A DNA stretch of 64,000 bases from MGML01 sp034416335 (GTDB lineage Bacteria > Chloroflexota > Dehalococcoidia > Dehalococcoidales > UBA2162): assembly GCA_034416335.1 (NCBI GenBank), contig DAOULV010000001.1:196974-260973 (forward strand), given 5' to 3'. The notes below the pieces were generated by a model. That model was not told the origin of the DNA, ran no database searches, and saw nothing but the letters and a program-made list of their open reading frames with translations. Below are positions 1-8,413 of the stretch, piece after piece. The translations under genes and the position numbers were made by a program. Every line of letters starts with the position of its first letter. Positions within the stretch are counted from its first letter, which is position 1.

Positions 1-1
1 C

Positions 2-637
2 TACCGCCGTCTCTTCGATGCATATGGGCACCAGCGCTGGTGGCCGGGCGAAACCCCCTTCGAGGTGATGGTCGGGGCGGTACTCACCCAGTCGGCTGCC
101 TGGAGCAACGTTGAAAAAGCTATAAATAACCTGAAAACGGCCGACCTGATGTCTCCCGGGGCACTGCGTGATAAGTCCCCTGATGAAATCGCCGGTCTTA
201 TCCGTTCCTCCGTTTATTACAACGTTAAGGCACGCAAACTGAAAGCCCTGGTGGAATATATCGGGAATGCCTGTAAGGATGACCTGGACGACCTTTTCGA
301 GAAAAATACGGCACGGCTCCGTGAAGAGCTGCTCGAAGTCTGGGGGGTCGGCGAAGAAACTGCCGATTCCATAATCCTCTACGCTGCTGGCAAGCCGGTC
401 TTTGTTATCGACGCTTATACCCGCAGGATAATGGACCGACTGGGAATCCGGCCTGAAAATGATACCTACGCAAGCTGGCAGTCCCTGTTTATGAGTAACC
501 TCCCCGCCGATGTGGCACTATTCAATGAATACCACGCCCTCCTCGTCCGCCTCGGCAAAGAGACCTGCCGCCCCAGACCTCTATGCTCAGAATGTTGCCT
601 CCTTGATATCTGCAAAACAGGCTGGAGACAATATTAG
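2..637 (+). CDS. HhH-GPD DNA glycosylase, endonuclease III-related (5' end outside window)
   Basis: This base-excision repair glycosylase is open to the left edge of the window, so its N-terminus is missing; the reading frame is already coding at base 2. The visible part starts with a WWPGETPFEVMVGAVLTQ stretch typical of the endonuclease III-related group. It is followed by a helix-hairpin-helix (VWGVGEETAD) and the catalytic Asp region VIDAYTRRI. The C-terminus carries four cysteines spaced C-X5-C-X2-C-X5-C, an iron-sulfur cluster site. The hairpin lacks the Lys that bifunctional Nth enzymes use as lyase nucleophile, so a monofunctional glycosylase is inferred. The substrate base cannot be told from the sequence. 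Confidence 0.88.
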   Translation, partial: YRRLFDAYGHQRWWPGETPFEVMVGAVLTQSAAWSNVEKAINNLKTADLMSPGALRDKSPDEIAGLIRSSVYYNVKARKLKALVEYIGNACKDDLDDLFEKNTARLREELLEVWGVGEETADSIILYAAGKPVFVIDAYTRRIMDRLGIRPENDTYASWQSLFMSNLPADVALFNEYHALLVRLGKETCRPRPLCSECCLLDICKTGWRQY

Positions 638-786
638 TCCACGTATGTTGTTGTGTAGTAATCTCAATAAATTTCTTTGTAAAGTAGTTTTAATGATACT
701 TTTCCATTCCCCCGCCCTTTATCCGCACCCGTAACTTATCTGCACCCTTGACCAATTAGTCATTATCCGCAGACAATCTCATTTTC

Positions 787-826
787 GAAGCACCCTCTTC
801 CTTTATTTAAGGGGAGAGGGTGCTTC
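787..826. repeat. Intergenic palindrome (12-bp arms)
   Basis: GAAGCACCCTCT at 787-798 is matched by its exact reverse complement at 815-826, with a small inner CCTT/AAGG pairing. It lies between the glycosylase and the phosphodiesterase. No T-run follows, so it is more likely one of the dispersed palindromes of this genome than a terminator. Nothing else is seen in the 638-932 gap. Confidence 0.7.
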
Positions 827-932
827 ATGATAGGGAGAGAGGATATAAAAAATATATACAGTACAAAGTTTCAATGAAAAGTCTGGTGTTGTTTGACGAC
901 TTCGTTCGTATTCTCTAAAGTAGTGATATAAA

Positions 933-1454
933 ATGTTAATCGGACTTATATCGGATACCCACCTCGCCCGGCCGGAAGAAAAACTTCCCTCCCAGGTCGA
1001 AGCAGCATTTAAAGACGTCGAACTCATCCTGCACGCCGGTGATATCTGGGTGCCGTCTGCCCTCGATCAGCTCGAGTCCATCGCTCCCGTGATGGCTGCC
1101 TGGGGCGACGACGATATGGAGACCGACCTCGGCGGCGACTCCCGGATGATGACCGAACGCTCTCTATATATCGAAGGGGTTACCCTGTGGCTGATACATG
1201 AAAAACCTGCTTTCGGGACCATCGTCCCTAGGGAAAACCGAATATTCTCTCGAAATATTGAACCCTCGCGGGAGGTTCCCGATGCCGTTATTTACGGTCA
1301 TACCCATAAGGCACTGATAGAAAAGCATAAGGGTGTCCTTGTAATAAACCCCGGCAGCCCGAACTGGCCGAATAACTTCCCCGAACTCGGTACCGTCGGC
1401 CTCCTCTCGATAGAAAAGGGTAAAGTGGATGCCCGTATAGTCTCACTCGTGTAA
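933..1454 (+). CDS. YfcE/MJ0936-type metallophosphoesterase
   Basis: A 173-residue calcineurin-like phosphodiesterase of the YfcE family, a cytoplasmic dinuclear-metal enzyme. The metal-binding motifs appear in order: SDTH at residues 7-10, HAGD near 35, GHTH near 124 and NPGSPN near 140. The usual GNCD motif reads GDDD here, so the metal-ligand or substrate-contact Asn is replaced by Asp, which is uncommon. The natural substrate of the family is not settled, and the name rests on fold only. The ATG has only a weak ribosome binding site (GTAGTGATATAAA), but residue 1 aligns with the family start. It appears to be a single-gene unit. Confidence 0.85.
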   Translation: MLIGLISDTHLARPEEKLPSQVEAAFKDVELILHAGDIWVPSALDQLESIAPVMAAWGDDDMETDLGGDSRMMTERSLYIEGVTLWLIHEKPAFGTIVPRENRIFSRNIEPSREVPDAVIYGHTHKALIEKHKGVLVINPGSPNWPNNFPELGTVGLLSIEKGKVDARIVSLV

Positions 1455-1604
1455 AAGATATATTTACTCCTTCAGGAGAGAGAACGAGTTAATAGTGAAT
1501 CGATAAAGACCGTAACCTCCCGACCTTGACGTTACATCCCCAGTTGGGTATTATAGCTTCTGGCTTGTATTTTATTTAACAGAAGTTTTAACAGGGAGTA
1601 CCGG

Positions 1605-2330
1605 ATGCCCGTTATCCTTTTTGATAAAAAAGACCATATTGCGCGCGTTACTCTCAACCGCTCCGAAGCTGATAACAGGATTAACCTGCAGTTTGCCCAG
1701 AAAATTGAAGAGACGTGCGCTGTGATTAATCAGGACGATGATATATACGTGGTCCTGCTTACCGGAGCCGGCGATAAAGCCTTCTGCTCCGGCAGCGAGG
1801 TAAAGTCGAGCGCAGCCGCATCGGTTGCCGCCATAGAAAAGCCGGTTATTGCGGCTGTAAATGGCGATGCACTCGGCGGCGGACTGGAACTGGCGCTGAG
1901 CTGCGATATCAGGATAGCTGCCGATACCGCGAAATTCGGATTTCCCCAGCTTGAATCCGGCAATATACCGGCCGACGGCGGAACGCAACGCCTGCCCCGG
2001 CTCATAGGGAAAGGCAAAGCTCTGGAACTGATACTGACGGCGGATACCATAACCGCAGCGGAAGCCCTTGAGATCGGGCTTGTCAGTCAGGTGGTTCCTC
2101 CTGGTGAACTGGCCGCTGAAGCTGAGAAACTGGTACAGGGGGTAGCGACCAAGGCGCCGATTTCTCTCAGGTATGTCAAGGAAGCGATCAACAAGGGGAT
2201 GGATATGACCCTCGACCAGGGACTTCGCCTTGAAGCCGACCTCTACCTGCTGCTTCACACGACGGCTGACCGTACGGAAGGCATAAAAGCCTTTCTTGAG
2301 AAAAGGACACCTGAGTTTAAAGGAGAATAG
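1605..2330 (+). CDS. Enoyl-CoA hydratase/isomerase family protein
   Basis: A 241-residue crotonase-superfamily protein acting on acyl-CoA thioesters. The oxyanion-hole segment is GDKAFCSGSEV and the second loop is GGGLELALSCD. The first catalytic Glu (Glu144 of the rat hydratase) is kept in GGGLE. The second (Glu164, normally in the QPE motif) is Gln here (FGFPQL), so a simple syn-hydratase mechanism is doubtful and isomerase or other activity is possible. The C-terminal TEGIKAFLEKR trimerization and substrate helix is present. GGGAG lies six bases before the ATG. It shares a plus-strand run with a second crotonase at 2966 and an acyl-CoA synthetase at 3754, suggesting acyl-CoA metabolism. 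Confidence 0.9.
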   Translation: MPVILFDKKDHIARVTLNRSEADNRINLQFAQKIEETCAVINQDDDIYVVLLTGAGDKAFCSGSEVKSSAAASVAAIEKPVIAAVNGDALGGGLELALSCDIRIAADTAKFGFPQLESGNIPADGGTQRLPRLIGKGKALELILTADTITAAEALEIGLVSQVVPPGELAAEAEKLVQGVATKAPISLRYVKEAINKGMDMTLDQGLRLEADLYLLLHTTADRTEGIKAFLEKRTPEFKGE

Positions 2331-2345
2331 ACGGAACAGTCCATT

Positions 2346-2879
2346 ATGAAAATAATGGTTTTTACCGAAGGTACGATAATCATGCATCGAGGAGGAATTG
2401 GCCACAGCAGGAAAGAAATATCCCGACAGGTAGTTGAAAATGAATCGACTATACACGACTGGGATTCCTATGTTCCCATAGGTAACGCGGTTGATAAGTT
2501 AAGAGCCTGGCAAGATCGGGGCGCTGAGGTTGTGTATCTGACTTCTCGTACCGTTCCGGGTGAAGTTGAAAGTATAAGGAAGGTTCTAAAAAAATACCGC
2601 TTCCCGCAGGGACAGCTGCTGCACCGTAACGAAAATAAGCAGTATAAAGATGTAGCTGAAGAGATTACTCCGGATGTTTTGGTTGAGGATGATTGCGGAA
2701 GTATCGGCGGAATAGAAGAAATGACGATTACACACGTAAAACCGGAAATTAGAGAAAAAATCACCTCAGTTCCTGTTAAGGAATTTGGAGGAATCAACCA
2801 TCTCCCCGATGATATTGGTGAACTAGTAAATTCTGAATGGGCAGTAGATACTGAAAAAATAGAAAATAGGGAGTTATAG
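2346..2879 (+). CDS. HAD-like hypothetical protein
   Basis: A 177-residue protein 15 bases downstream of the first crotonase. The middle resembles HAD phosphatases: YLTSRT near residue 64 could be motif II, and the segment from QYKDVAEE to LVEDD near residue 112 looks like motifs III and IV. The N-terminal motif I, which should contain the nucleophilic Asp (DxD), reads MVFTEGT instead. The protein may therefore be catalytically inactive or act differently. No signal peptide or membrane segment is seen. Function is unknown, and the HAD link is an inference from motif spacing only. Confidence 0.6.
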   Translation: MKIMVFTEGTIIMHRGGIGHSRKEISRQVVENESTIHDWDSYVPIGNAVDKLRAWQDRGAEVVYLTSRTVPGEVESIRKVLKKYRFPQGQLLHRNENKQYKDVAEEITPDVLVEDDCGSIGGIEEMTITHVKPEIREKITSVPVKEFGGINHLPDDIGELVNSEWAVDTEKIENREL

Positions 2880-2937
2880 AGGGGCGAAGCCCCTCTTAAG
2901 AAAAATTCTTCCCCTTCCCCTTTCTAAGGGGAAGGGG
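2879..2937. repeat. Tandem hairpins after the HAD-like gene
   Basis: Two perfect inverted repeats lie side by side. GAGGGGC-GAA-GCCCCTC spans 2879-2895. CCCCTTCCCC (2911-2920) pairs with GGGGAAGGGG (2928-2937). The first overlaps the stop codon of the upstream gene and could act as a terminator, but no U-tract follows. Related hairpins recur near 23063 and 52185, so this may be a repeat family. Confidence 0.65.
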
Positions 2938-2965
2938 ATACAGGGGATAGGGTTACATAATATTT

Positions 2966-3688
2966 ATGAGTGACTTCGAGACTTTAATATACGAAAAGGG
3001 TAACGGGACAGCCTATGTGACGCTCAACCGGCCTGAAGCTCTTAATGCCTATAATATGAAGATGCGTGATGAACTGTACCAGGTACTGGCCGCGGTCGGG
3101 GACGACCCCGACGTGAGAGTGATAATCTTCAGCGGCGCCGGAGACAAGGCTTTTTGTGCCGGGGCTGATCTTACGGAGTTCCTTACCGCACCCTCTCCGG
3201 TGATTGCCCGGCAGGTCAGGTTCGAGCGTGACGTCTGGAAAAGGTTCCTCGGCATTGAAAAACCCATTATAGCCGCATTGCACGGATACGTTCTGGGCGA
3301 CGGTGTGGAAATAGCAGGATGCTGTGATATCAGGATAGCCTCGGATGACGTCCGGTTCGGTACTCCCGAGATGGGGCTGGGGATAATAACCGCCGCTGGC
3401 GGCAGCCAGACCGTGCCGCGTATAATAAATCGGGCGTACGCCCTGGATATGCTTATCACCGGACGGTGGGTAAATGCTGAAGAAGCCCTGAAGATGAAAC
3501 TTGTTAATAAGGTTGTCTCCCGTGATGAGCTGATGTCTGTTGCCGGGAAGATAGCGGACAGGATAAAAGCGTTCGATCCTGTAGCGGTAAGCTTTGCCAA
3601 GCAGGCCGTTACCAGGGGGCTTGATATGACATTACCCCAGGGACTTGAACTTGAAGCCACGCTTGCTGAGAAGTTATCGGCTTCGTAA
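2966..3688 (+). CDS. Enoyl-CoA hydratase/isomerase family protein, C-terminally short
   Basis: A second crotonase-family protein of 240 residues. Oxyanion-hole loops are GDKAFCAGADL and GDGVEIAGCCD. Both catalytic glutamates are present, in GDGVE and in GTPEMGLG, so hydratase activity is chemically possible, unlike its neighbour at 1605. It stops at LEATLAEKLSAS and lacks the last 20 or so residues that close the family fold (TEGxxAFLEKRxPxF in the neighbour). No continuation is obvious after the stop, so the short end may be natural. The start codon has only a GGATAGGG-like site about 13 bases upstream. It probably works with the acyl-CoA synthetase that follows. Confidence 0.87.
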   Translation: MSDFETLIYEKGNGTAYVTLNRPEALNAYNMKMRDELYQVLAAVGDDPDVRVIIFSGAGDKAFCAGADLTEFLTAPSPVIARQVRFERDVWKRFLGIEKPIIAALHGYVLGDGVEIAGCCDIRIASDDVRFGTPEMGLGIITAAGGSQTVPRIINRAYALDMLITGRWVNAEEALKMKLVNKVVSRDELMSVAGKIADRIKAFDPVAVSFAKQAVTRGLDMTLPQGLELEATLAEKLSAS

Positions 3689-3753
3689 CTCACGCGTACC
3701 ATGACTCCCGGGGATATAAAGTAAGGATATTAAAAAGTGCAGGAGGTCAAAAG

Positions 3754-5310
3754 TTGAACACTACGGAATTCTTGACTATCGCAAGCGCGATATGCCCTGA
3801 CAAGTGTGCAATCGTGTTTGAAGGTTGCAGGCGTACCTTCGCGGAACTGAATGAACGGGTCAACAGGCTGGGCAATGCCCTGATTAATCTTGGTGTCCGG
3901 AAGGGCGACAGGGTAGCAATGCTACAGGTAAACACCTCCCAGTGTGTGGAAACCTATTTTGCCGTTGCCAGGATAGGTGCTATCTACGTTCCCCTGAACT
4001 TCAGGGCTAAAGGCGCCGAGCTTACCTATATGCTGAACAGTTCTGAGTCCAGCACCATATTCATCGGTGACCGCTATATTGAGCTGGTGAAGTCGGTAAA
4101 GCCCGACCTTGAAACAGTGAAGAATTTTATCAGCCTGGATGACAATCACGAAGGGATGCTGTATTACGAGGACCTTATCCAGGAGGGATCTCCCGATGAT
4201 ATATACGCCGATATAGGCGACGAGGATACCACCATTCTGATGTATACCGCCGGTACCACCGGCTTCCCCAAGGGCGTTATGCTTTCGCACAACAGTTTCT
4301 CGATTTACGTACTCGAGAATGTAACTCCCGCCGATCCGATATCGGAAGAAGGGAATATCCTTACCGTCCCCCTGTATCATGTTGCCGGTATTCAGGCAAT
4401 GATGGCGGCGATATACGGCGGCAGGACGCTGGTGATGGAAAGGCAGTTCGAGCCGGTCGAATGGATGAGTTTAGTGCAGGCAGAAAAGGCAAACCGGGCG
4501 ATGATGGTCCCCACGATGCTCAAGCAGCTTATGGACAACCCGGAATTCAGCAACTATGATCTCTCCAGCCTCAGAGTGATTACCTACGGTGCAGCGCCCA
4601 TGCCGCTCGAAGTTATCAAGAAGGCCGTAGAGTTGTTCCCTGGCGTCAGCTTTATCAATGCCTTCGGTCAGACGGAAACCGCTTCCACCATTACCACCCT
4701 CAGCCCGGAAGACCATAACATAACCGGTACCCCTGAAGAGAGAGAAAAGAAACTTAAAAGGCTTTCATCCATCGGCAGGCCGATGTCCGATATCGAAATG
4801 AAGATAGTCGATGAGGACGGTAACGATGTTCCCCAGGGTGAAGTTGGAGAAATCGTCGCCCGCGGTCCCAGGGTAATGAGCGGTTACTGGAAAGACGAAG
4901 AAAAGACCGGAAAGACTATCGATAAGGACGGCTGGGTACACACTGGCGATATGGGATATGTCGATGAAGAAGGCTACTTCTTCCTGGCGGGAAGGGCTAC
5001 GGATATGATTATCCGTGCCGGTGAGAATATATCTCCCGAGGAAGTAGAAGGCGTGGTACTCTCACATCCGAAGGTTGACGATGCCGCGGTAATTGGTATC
5101 CCCGACGAGGAATGGGGAGAACTGCCGATTGCAATAGTAGTGGTCAAGAAGGGAGAAGCCGCTACTCCCGAAGATATCATGGAGCACTGCCGGGCAAACC
5201 TCGCCAGCTTCAAGCGGCCAAGGTCTGTTTTCTTTGTCGAAGAACTCCCGCGCAACCAGATGGGAAAAATACTCAAGAAACAGCTTCGCGAGGAATACGC
5301 TGACAGCTAG
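3754..5310 (+). CDS. AMP-dependent acyl-CoA synthetase
   Basis: A 518-residue member of the ANL superfamily that activates a carboxylic acid to an acyl-adenylate and then an acyl-CoA. The phosphate-binding loop reads YTAGTTGFPKG (residues about 168-178). The adenine region is FGQTETAS, the ribose-binding TGD motif is WVHTGDMGYVDEEGYF, the hinge is GRATDMIIRAGENI, and the catalytic lysine lies in NQMGKILKK near the C-terminus. Length is normal for medium- or long-chain or aromatic acid ligases; the substrate cannot be decided. The start is TTG at 3754, chosen because AGGAGG at 3741-3746 sits seven bases before it and no ATG precedes the conserved domain. A strong terminator follows. Confidence 0.92.
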   Translation: MNTTEFLTIASAICPDKCAIVFEGCRRTFAELNERVNRLGNALINLGVRKGDRVAMLQVNTSQCVETYFAVARIGAIYVPLNFRAKGAELTYMLNSSESSTIFIGDRYIELVKSVKPDLETVKNFISLDDNHEGMLYYEDLIQEGSPDDIYADIGDEDTTILMYTAGTTGFPKGVMLSHNSFSIYVLENVTPADPISEEGNILTVPLYHVAGIQAMMAAIYGGRTLVMERQFEPVEWMSLVQAEKANRAMMVPTMLKQLMDNPEFSNYDLSSLRVITYGAAPMPLEVIKKAVELFPGVSFINAFGQTETASTITTLSPEDHNITGTPEEREKKLKRLSSIGRPMSDIEMKIVDEDGNDVPQGEVGEIVARGPRVMSGYWKDEEKTGKTIDKDGWVHTGDMGYVDEEGYFFLAGRATDMIIRAGENISPEEVEGVVLSHPKVDDAAVIGIPDEEWGELPIAIVVVKKGEAATPEDIMEHCRANLASFKRPRSVFFVEELPRNQMGKILKKQLREEYADS

Positions 5311-5332
5311 TTAGTATCATTAAAAGACAGCA

Positions 5333-5366
5333 AGCCGGTCCGCCAACGCAGACCGGCTACTTTTTT
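5333..5366 (+). terminator. Rho-independent terminator of the acyl-CoA synthetase gene
   Basis: AGCCGGTC (5333-5340) pairs with GACCGGCT (5351-5358), and a T6 run begins at 5361. It lies 22 bases after the stop codon. Confidence 0.85.
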
Positions 5367-5545
5367 CCATTCCGGCGACCTGTCCCGTACTTCAGTCGGG
5401 AAGGCGGGAATCTATAAAATCTCTAAGTATAATTTTATCTAAGTGAGTATAACATCATCAACTTCACAAATTGACAAAAATGTTGCTAACATAATTGGCT
5501 GTATTACGTTATATAATATATAATCGGTTCGCAGGTGAAAGTATT

Positions 5546-7348
5546 ATGAATATACGTAAAAACAGGTGGTTGAAAACTATATCCTTAATCATCATTGCCC
5601 TGGTAATTTTCTCACCCTTGCTTAACACTCCCCGGATTGCATACGCTGATTCCCTGGAAATAGGTGATGTCGTTGAAATAGTCGGTTTTGAATCGCGCTT
5701 TGGCGAGGTATTTGATACTCCGGGTGGAAATTTTACCTCTTGGTTTGTTAAAGGAAGCAGGGGAGTCATACTCGATGGACCGGTCGCAGGTGATAACTGC
5801 ACATGGTGGAATATCAGGTTTGAAAAAGACGGATTGTTGCATGGTCAGTGTCTCGAAGGGTGGATGAAGGACAGAGGAATTTCAGTCCCTTCATACCTTC
5901 CACCGTATCCGCCATTAAAAACGATAGATTATCTTGGAAAAGTGGATATTGCCCCTTCATCAAGATTTTCTTTGGGAAGTTCTGTTATTGTGGCTGCATC
6001 GAATTTAAGCATAGGTGGCAGTTTTCCCGTGCTGAGTTCTGCAGGAGAAGTCCATAATGCGGCAAAAGGGCAGGTGATAGGCGGTCCTGTATACGGAATC
6101 TCACCAGGAGGTACCGGATTCCATCATTTCTGGGCTGTAGCTTTCGACGATGTCACAGGATGGGTTGCTGAAAACTGGTTGATAGCGGATGATAATCAAA
6201 CTCTGGATTGTTTGATTTATCCGGCCCCGTCATCTGGAGAACTTCCTCGTTCATTTACTTCTCAAAGTGATGGGACTCTAGTAAATACAGGGCTGGTAGT
6301 TGAGTTTTCCCTGGGAGCAGTCGATACCACCGGCAATATAAGCTCGTGGGAACTTGATGTCGGCGGTGACGGGATTGCGGATTATCAGGGAACGGGCTTT
6401 CCTCCCGCGACCGTATCACACAGGTACCGGGAAGCCGGGACCTATGGTACGGTCTTAACAGTAACGAGCAGCAGCGGCAGTACCGCCGGCAGTTATGCTC
6501 CTGTCAGCATCATTTCAACAATGCCGACACCCCCTGTGTGCGGGATTTTCCTGGATACGCCGCCGGAAGAATATTCACTGGAAGTATCTTTTTCTTTGGA
6601 TGTATCCGATGCGGGCAGCGGAATCGTTTCATGGGAACTTGATGCAGACAGCGACGGAAATATCGAGTATAGCGGGACGGGCATGCCACCGGACACACAG
6701 TTACACAGCTATATTGAAGGCGGATCATATATCGCCACATTTACTGTAACTGATAATGAAGGACTTATCGCCAGTTCCACAGTGGATGTTATAGTAGAGG
6801 TTCCTTCCAATCCTGAGCTGTCATTTTCTCCGGCGTACCTGGCTTTCGATACCCTTGAAGGCGGAGACAACCCGGAAAATCAGGCTCTTAGCATATGGAA
6901 TTCAGGTACCGGCACCCTGGAGTGGATTGCTGAAGAAGATGCTGGCTGGTTGAATCTCAATCCTGTTTCCGGGACGTCGAATGGAGAGACTGAAAATATA
7001 ATGGTTTCAGTGATTACCACCGGTTTGAGTGCGGGGCTCTACAATGCCAGTATATACGTAATTGATAAGGATGCCGGCGGTATTCGGCACAATATCCCGG
7101 TTACGTTACTCCTCAGCGAACCGGATGTGGAACCGTCACCGGAGCTTGAGGCTGATAACGATACGGAGACAGATATTCCTCCTCAGGGTATCGTCTCGGT
7201 GATACCGAAAACAGGTGATTCTCATGAAGGTTCTGAAATTCCGGTGAATGCTGCCGAAGAAAAACCCCCTGTTTGGGTATGGGTAACTGTTGGGGGAATA
7301 GTGATTGCTTTAGGCTTGATTTTCTGGTTCGGACTGCGCCCGGTATAA
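5546..7348 (+). CDS. Secreted, membrane-anchored SH3/PKD/BACON-repeat protein
   Basis: A 600-residue exported protein. The ATG at 5546 is preferred over an upstream in-frame start because it is followed at once by a signal peptide: positively charged MNIRKNRWLK, then a hydrophobic core, then IAYA. Two SH3-like segments follow (about residues 37-110 and 128-210). Next come two PKD-like beta-sandwich repeats (about 230-320 and 335-420, each with a SWELD core and a G-T-Y or G-S-Y turn) and a BACON-like domain (about 425-520, LSFSPAYLAFDT and WLNLNPVSG). The end has one transmembrane helix (VWVWVTVGGIVIALGLIFWF) and a short tail. It is probably a cell-surface adhesion or wall-binding protein; no enzyme domain is seen. 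Confidence 0.8.
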   Translation: MNIRKNRWLKTISLIIIALVIFSPLLNTPRIAYADSLEIGDVVEIVGFESRFGEVFDTPGGNFTSWFVKGSRGVILDGPVAGDNCTWWNIRFEKDGLLHGQCLEGWMKDRGISVPSYLPPYPPLKTIDYLGKVDIAPSSRFSLGSSVIVAASNLSIGGSFPVLSSAGEVHNAAKGQVIGGPVYGISPGGTGFHHFWAVAFDDVTGWVAENWLIADDNQTLDCLIYPAPSSGELPRSFTSQSDGTLVNTGLVVEFSLGAVDTTGNISSWELDVGGDGIADYQGTGFPPATVSHRYREAGTYGTVLTVTSSSGSTAGSYAPVSIISTMPTPPVCGIFLDTPPEEYSLEVSFSLDVSDAGSGIVSWELDADSDGNIEYSGTGMPPDTQLHSYIEGGSYIATFTVTDNEGLIASSTVDVIVEVPSNPELSFSPAYLAFDTLEGGDNPENQALSIWNSGTGTLEWIAEEDAGWLNLNPVSGTSNGETENIMVSVITTGLSAGLYNASIYVIDKDAGGIRHNIPVTLLLSEPDVEPSPELEADNDTETDIPPQGIVSVIPKTGDSHEGSEIPVNAAEEKPPVWVWVTVGGIVIALGLIFWFGLRPV

Positions 7349-7419
7349 AACGAAGAGCCCCCCTTCGATACAAAGAATAATGCTCATTAAGTATCAAACC
7401 CGGAGTGACATGTACTATC

Positions 7420-7600
7420 TTGTCATCCTGGCGAAAGCCGGAATCCAGAATTTCATTTTCATAAAGCGGATTACGTATACTCGACGGATATCCGGATTCA
7501 AAATAAAGTTGGGAATGACGGAAAGGGAACAAGTCATTCCCGTGCCTTTTTCCCTTCCCGCGCTCTCTTTGTCATTCCCGCGAAGGCGGGAATCCAGTAT
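7420..7600. repeat. Dispersed GTCATTCCCGC repeats
   Basis: This gap between the secreted protein and the MeaB-type gene holds two copies of a short palindromic repeat. The clearest is ATTCCCGC-GAAG-GCGGGAAT at 7574-7593. A degenerate copy lies near 7422-7452. The same unit recurs near 36735-36760. No gene is visible between 7349 and 7639. Confidence 0.7.
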
Positions 7601-7639
7601 AATAGAACCGCTATTACATTCATATAACAGCAAGGAATT

Positions 7640-8398
7640 ATGGAATCCGAACGCGTACAAAAAATAATCAATGGTGATGTCCTTGCGGCGGCGAAGCTGA
7701 TGCGGGATATCGAAAATGAGGTCACCGATATCTCCGGTATACTTGATGACCTCTGCGCACATTCCGGAAACGCCTTTATCGTTGGAATTACCGGGGCTGC
7801 CGGTTCCGGCAAGAGTACCCTGCTCGGCTGCCTGGTCAGGTATTTCAGGACTAAGAAGATGACCGTCGGAGTTATTGCGATAGACCCGACCAGTCCACTC
7901 TCCGGCGGTGCTTTTCTGGGAGATAGGCTGAGAATACAGGGCGAAGAGGTGGACGAAGGTGTATTCATCCACAGCCTGGCTTCCAGGGGCTGGAAGGGTG
8001 GACTATCGAAGAACACCGAAGATGCAGTCCTGGTAATGGACGCGATGGGTAAGGATATTATTTTTGTTGAAGCCGTCGGCTCGGGTCAGGCTGATGTGGA
8101 TATTGCCGGAATCGTGGATACCTGCATCGGCGTGCTGGTGCCGGGGATGGGGGACGATATCCAGCTGATGAAGGCTGGAATCATGGAAGTGGCGGATATA
8201 TTCGTTGTTAACAAGGCCGACCGTGAAGGTGCCGGAAACCTGAAAGCCCTGCTGGAAGCGGTTATCGATATGAAGGAAGGCTCCCCTGCCGGCTGGAAAC
8301 CGCCGGTAATTCTTACCGAAGCCACGACAGGTAGTGGTACGGAAGAACTCGGAGAAGCAATCCTCAGGCATAGAGATTACCTTACTAAAGATAGTTAA
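7640..8398 (+). CDS. MeaB/ArgK-type P-loop GTPase, short form
   Basis: A 252-residue G3E GTPase of the MeaB family, which protects or loads cobalamin-dependent acyl-CoA mutases. The Walker A loop is GITGAAGSGKST (about residues 51-62). The magnesium-binding region DPTSPLSGGAFLGDR and the NKAD base-recognition motif are in place. The usual ETVGVGQ segment reads EAVGSGQ. It is about 60 residues shorter than typical MeaB, missing the C-terminal dimerization arm. No mutase gene lies beside it in this window. AAGGA precedes the ATG. GTPase identity is firm; the mutase partner is inferred. Confidence 0.82.
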   Translation: MESERVQKIINGDVLAAAKLMRDIENEVTDISGILDDLCAHSGNAFIVGITGAAGSGKSTLLGCLVRYFRTKKMTVGVIAIDPTSPLSGGAFLGDRLRIQGEEVDEGVFIHSLASRGWKGGLSKNTEDAVLVMDAMGKDIIFVEAVGSGQADVDIAGIVDTCIGVLVPGMGDDIQLMKAGIMEVADIFVVNKADREGAGNLKALLEAVIDMKEGSPAGWKPPVILTEATTGSGTEELGEAILRHRDYLTKDS

Positions 8399-8413
8399 TT
8401 AAACATTAACCAT

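Noticed and set aside
1572..2456. Minus-strand reading frame of 294 codons
   Set aside because: Antisense to the first crotonase and the HAD-like gene, both of which have family motifs.
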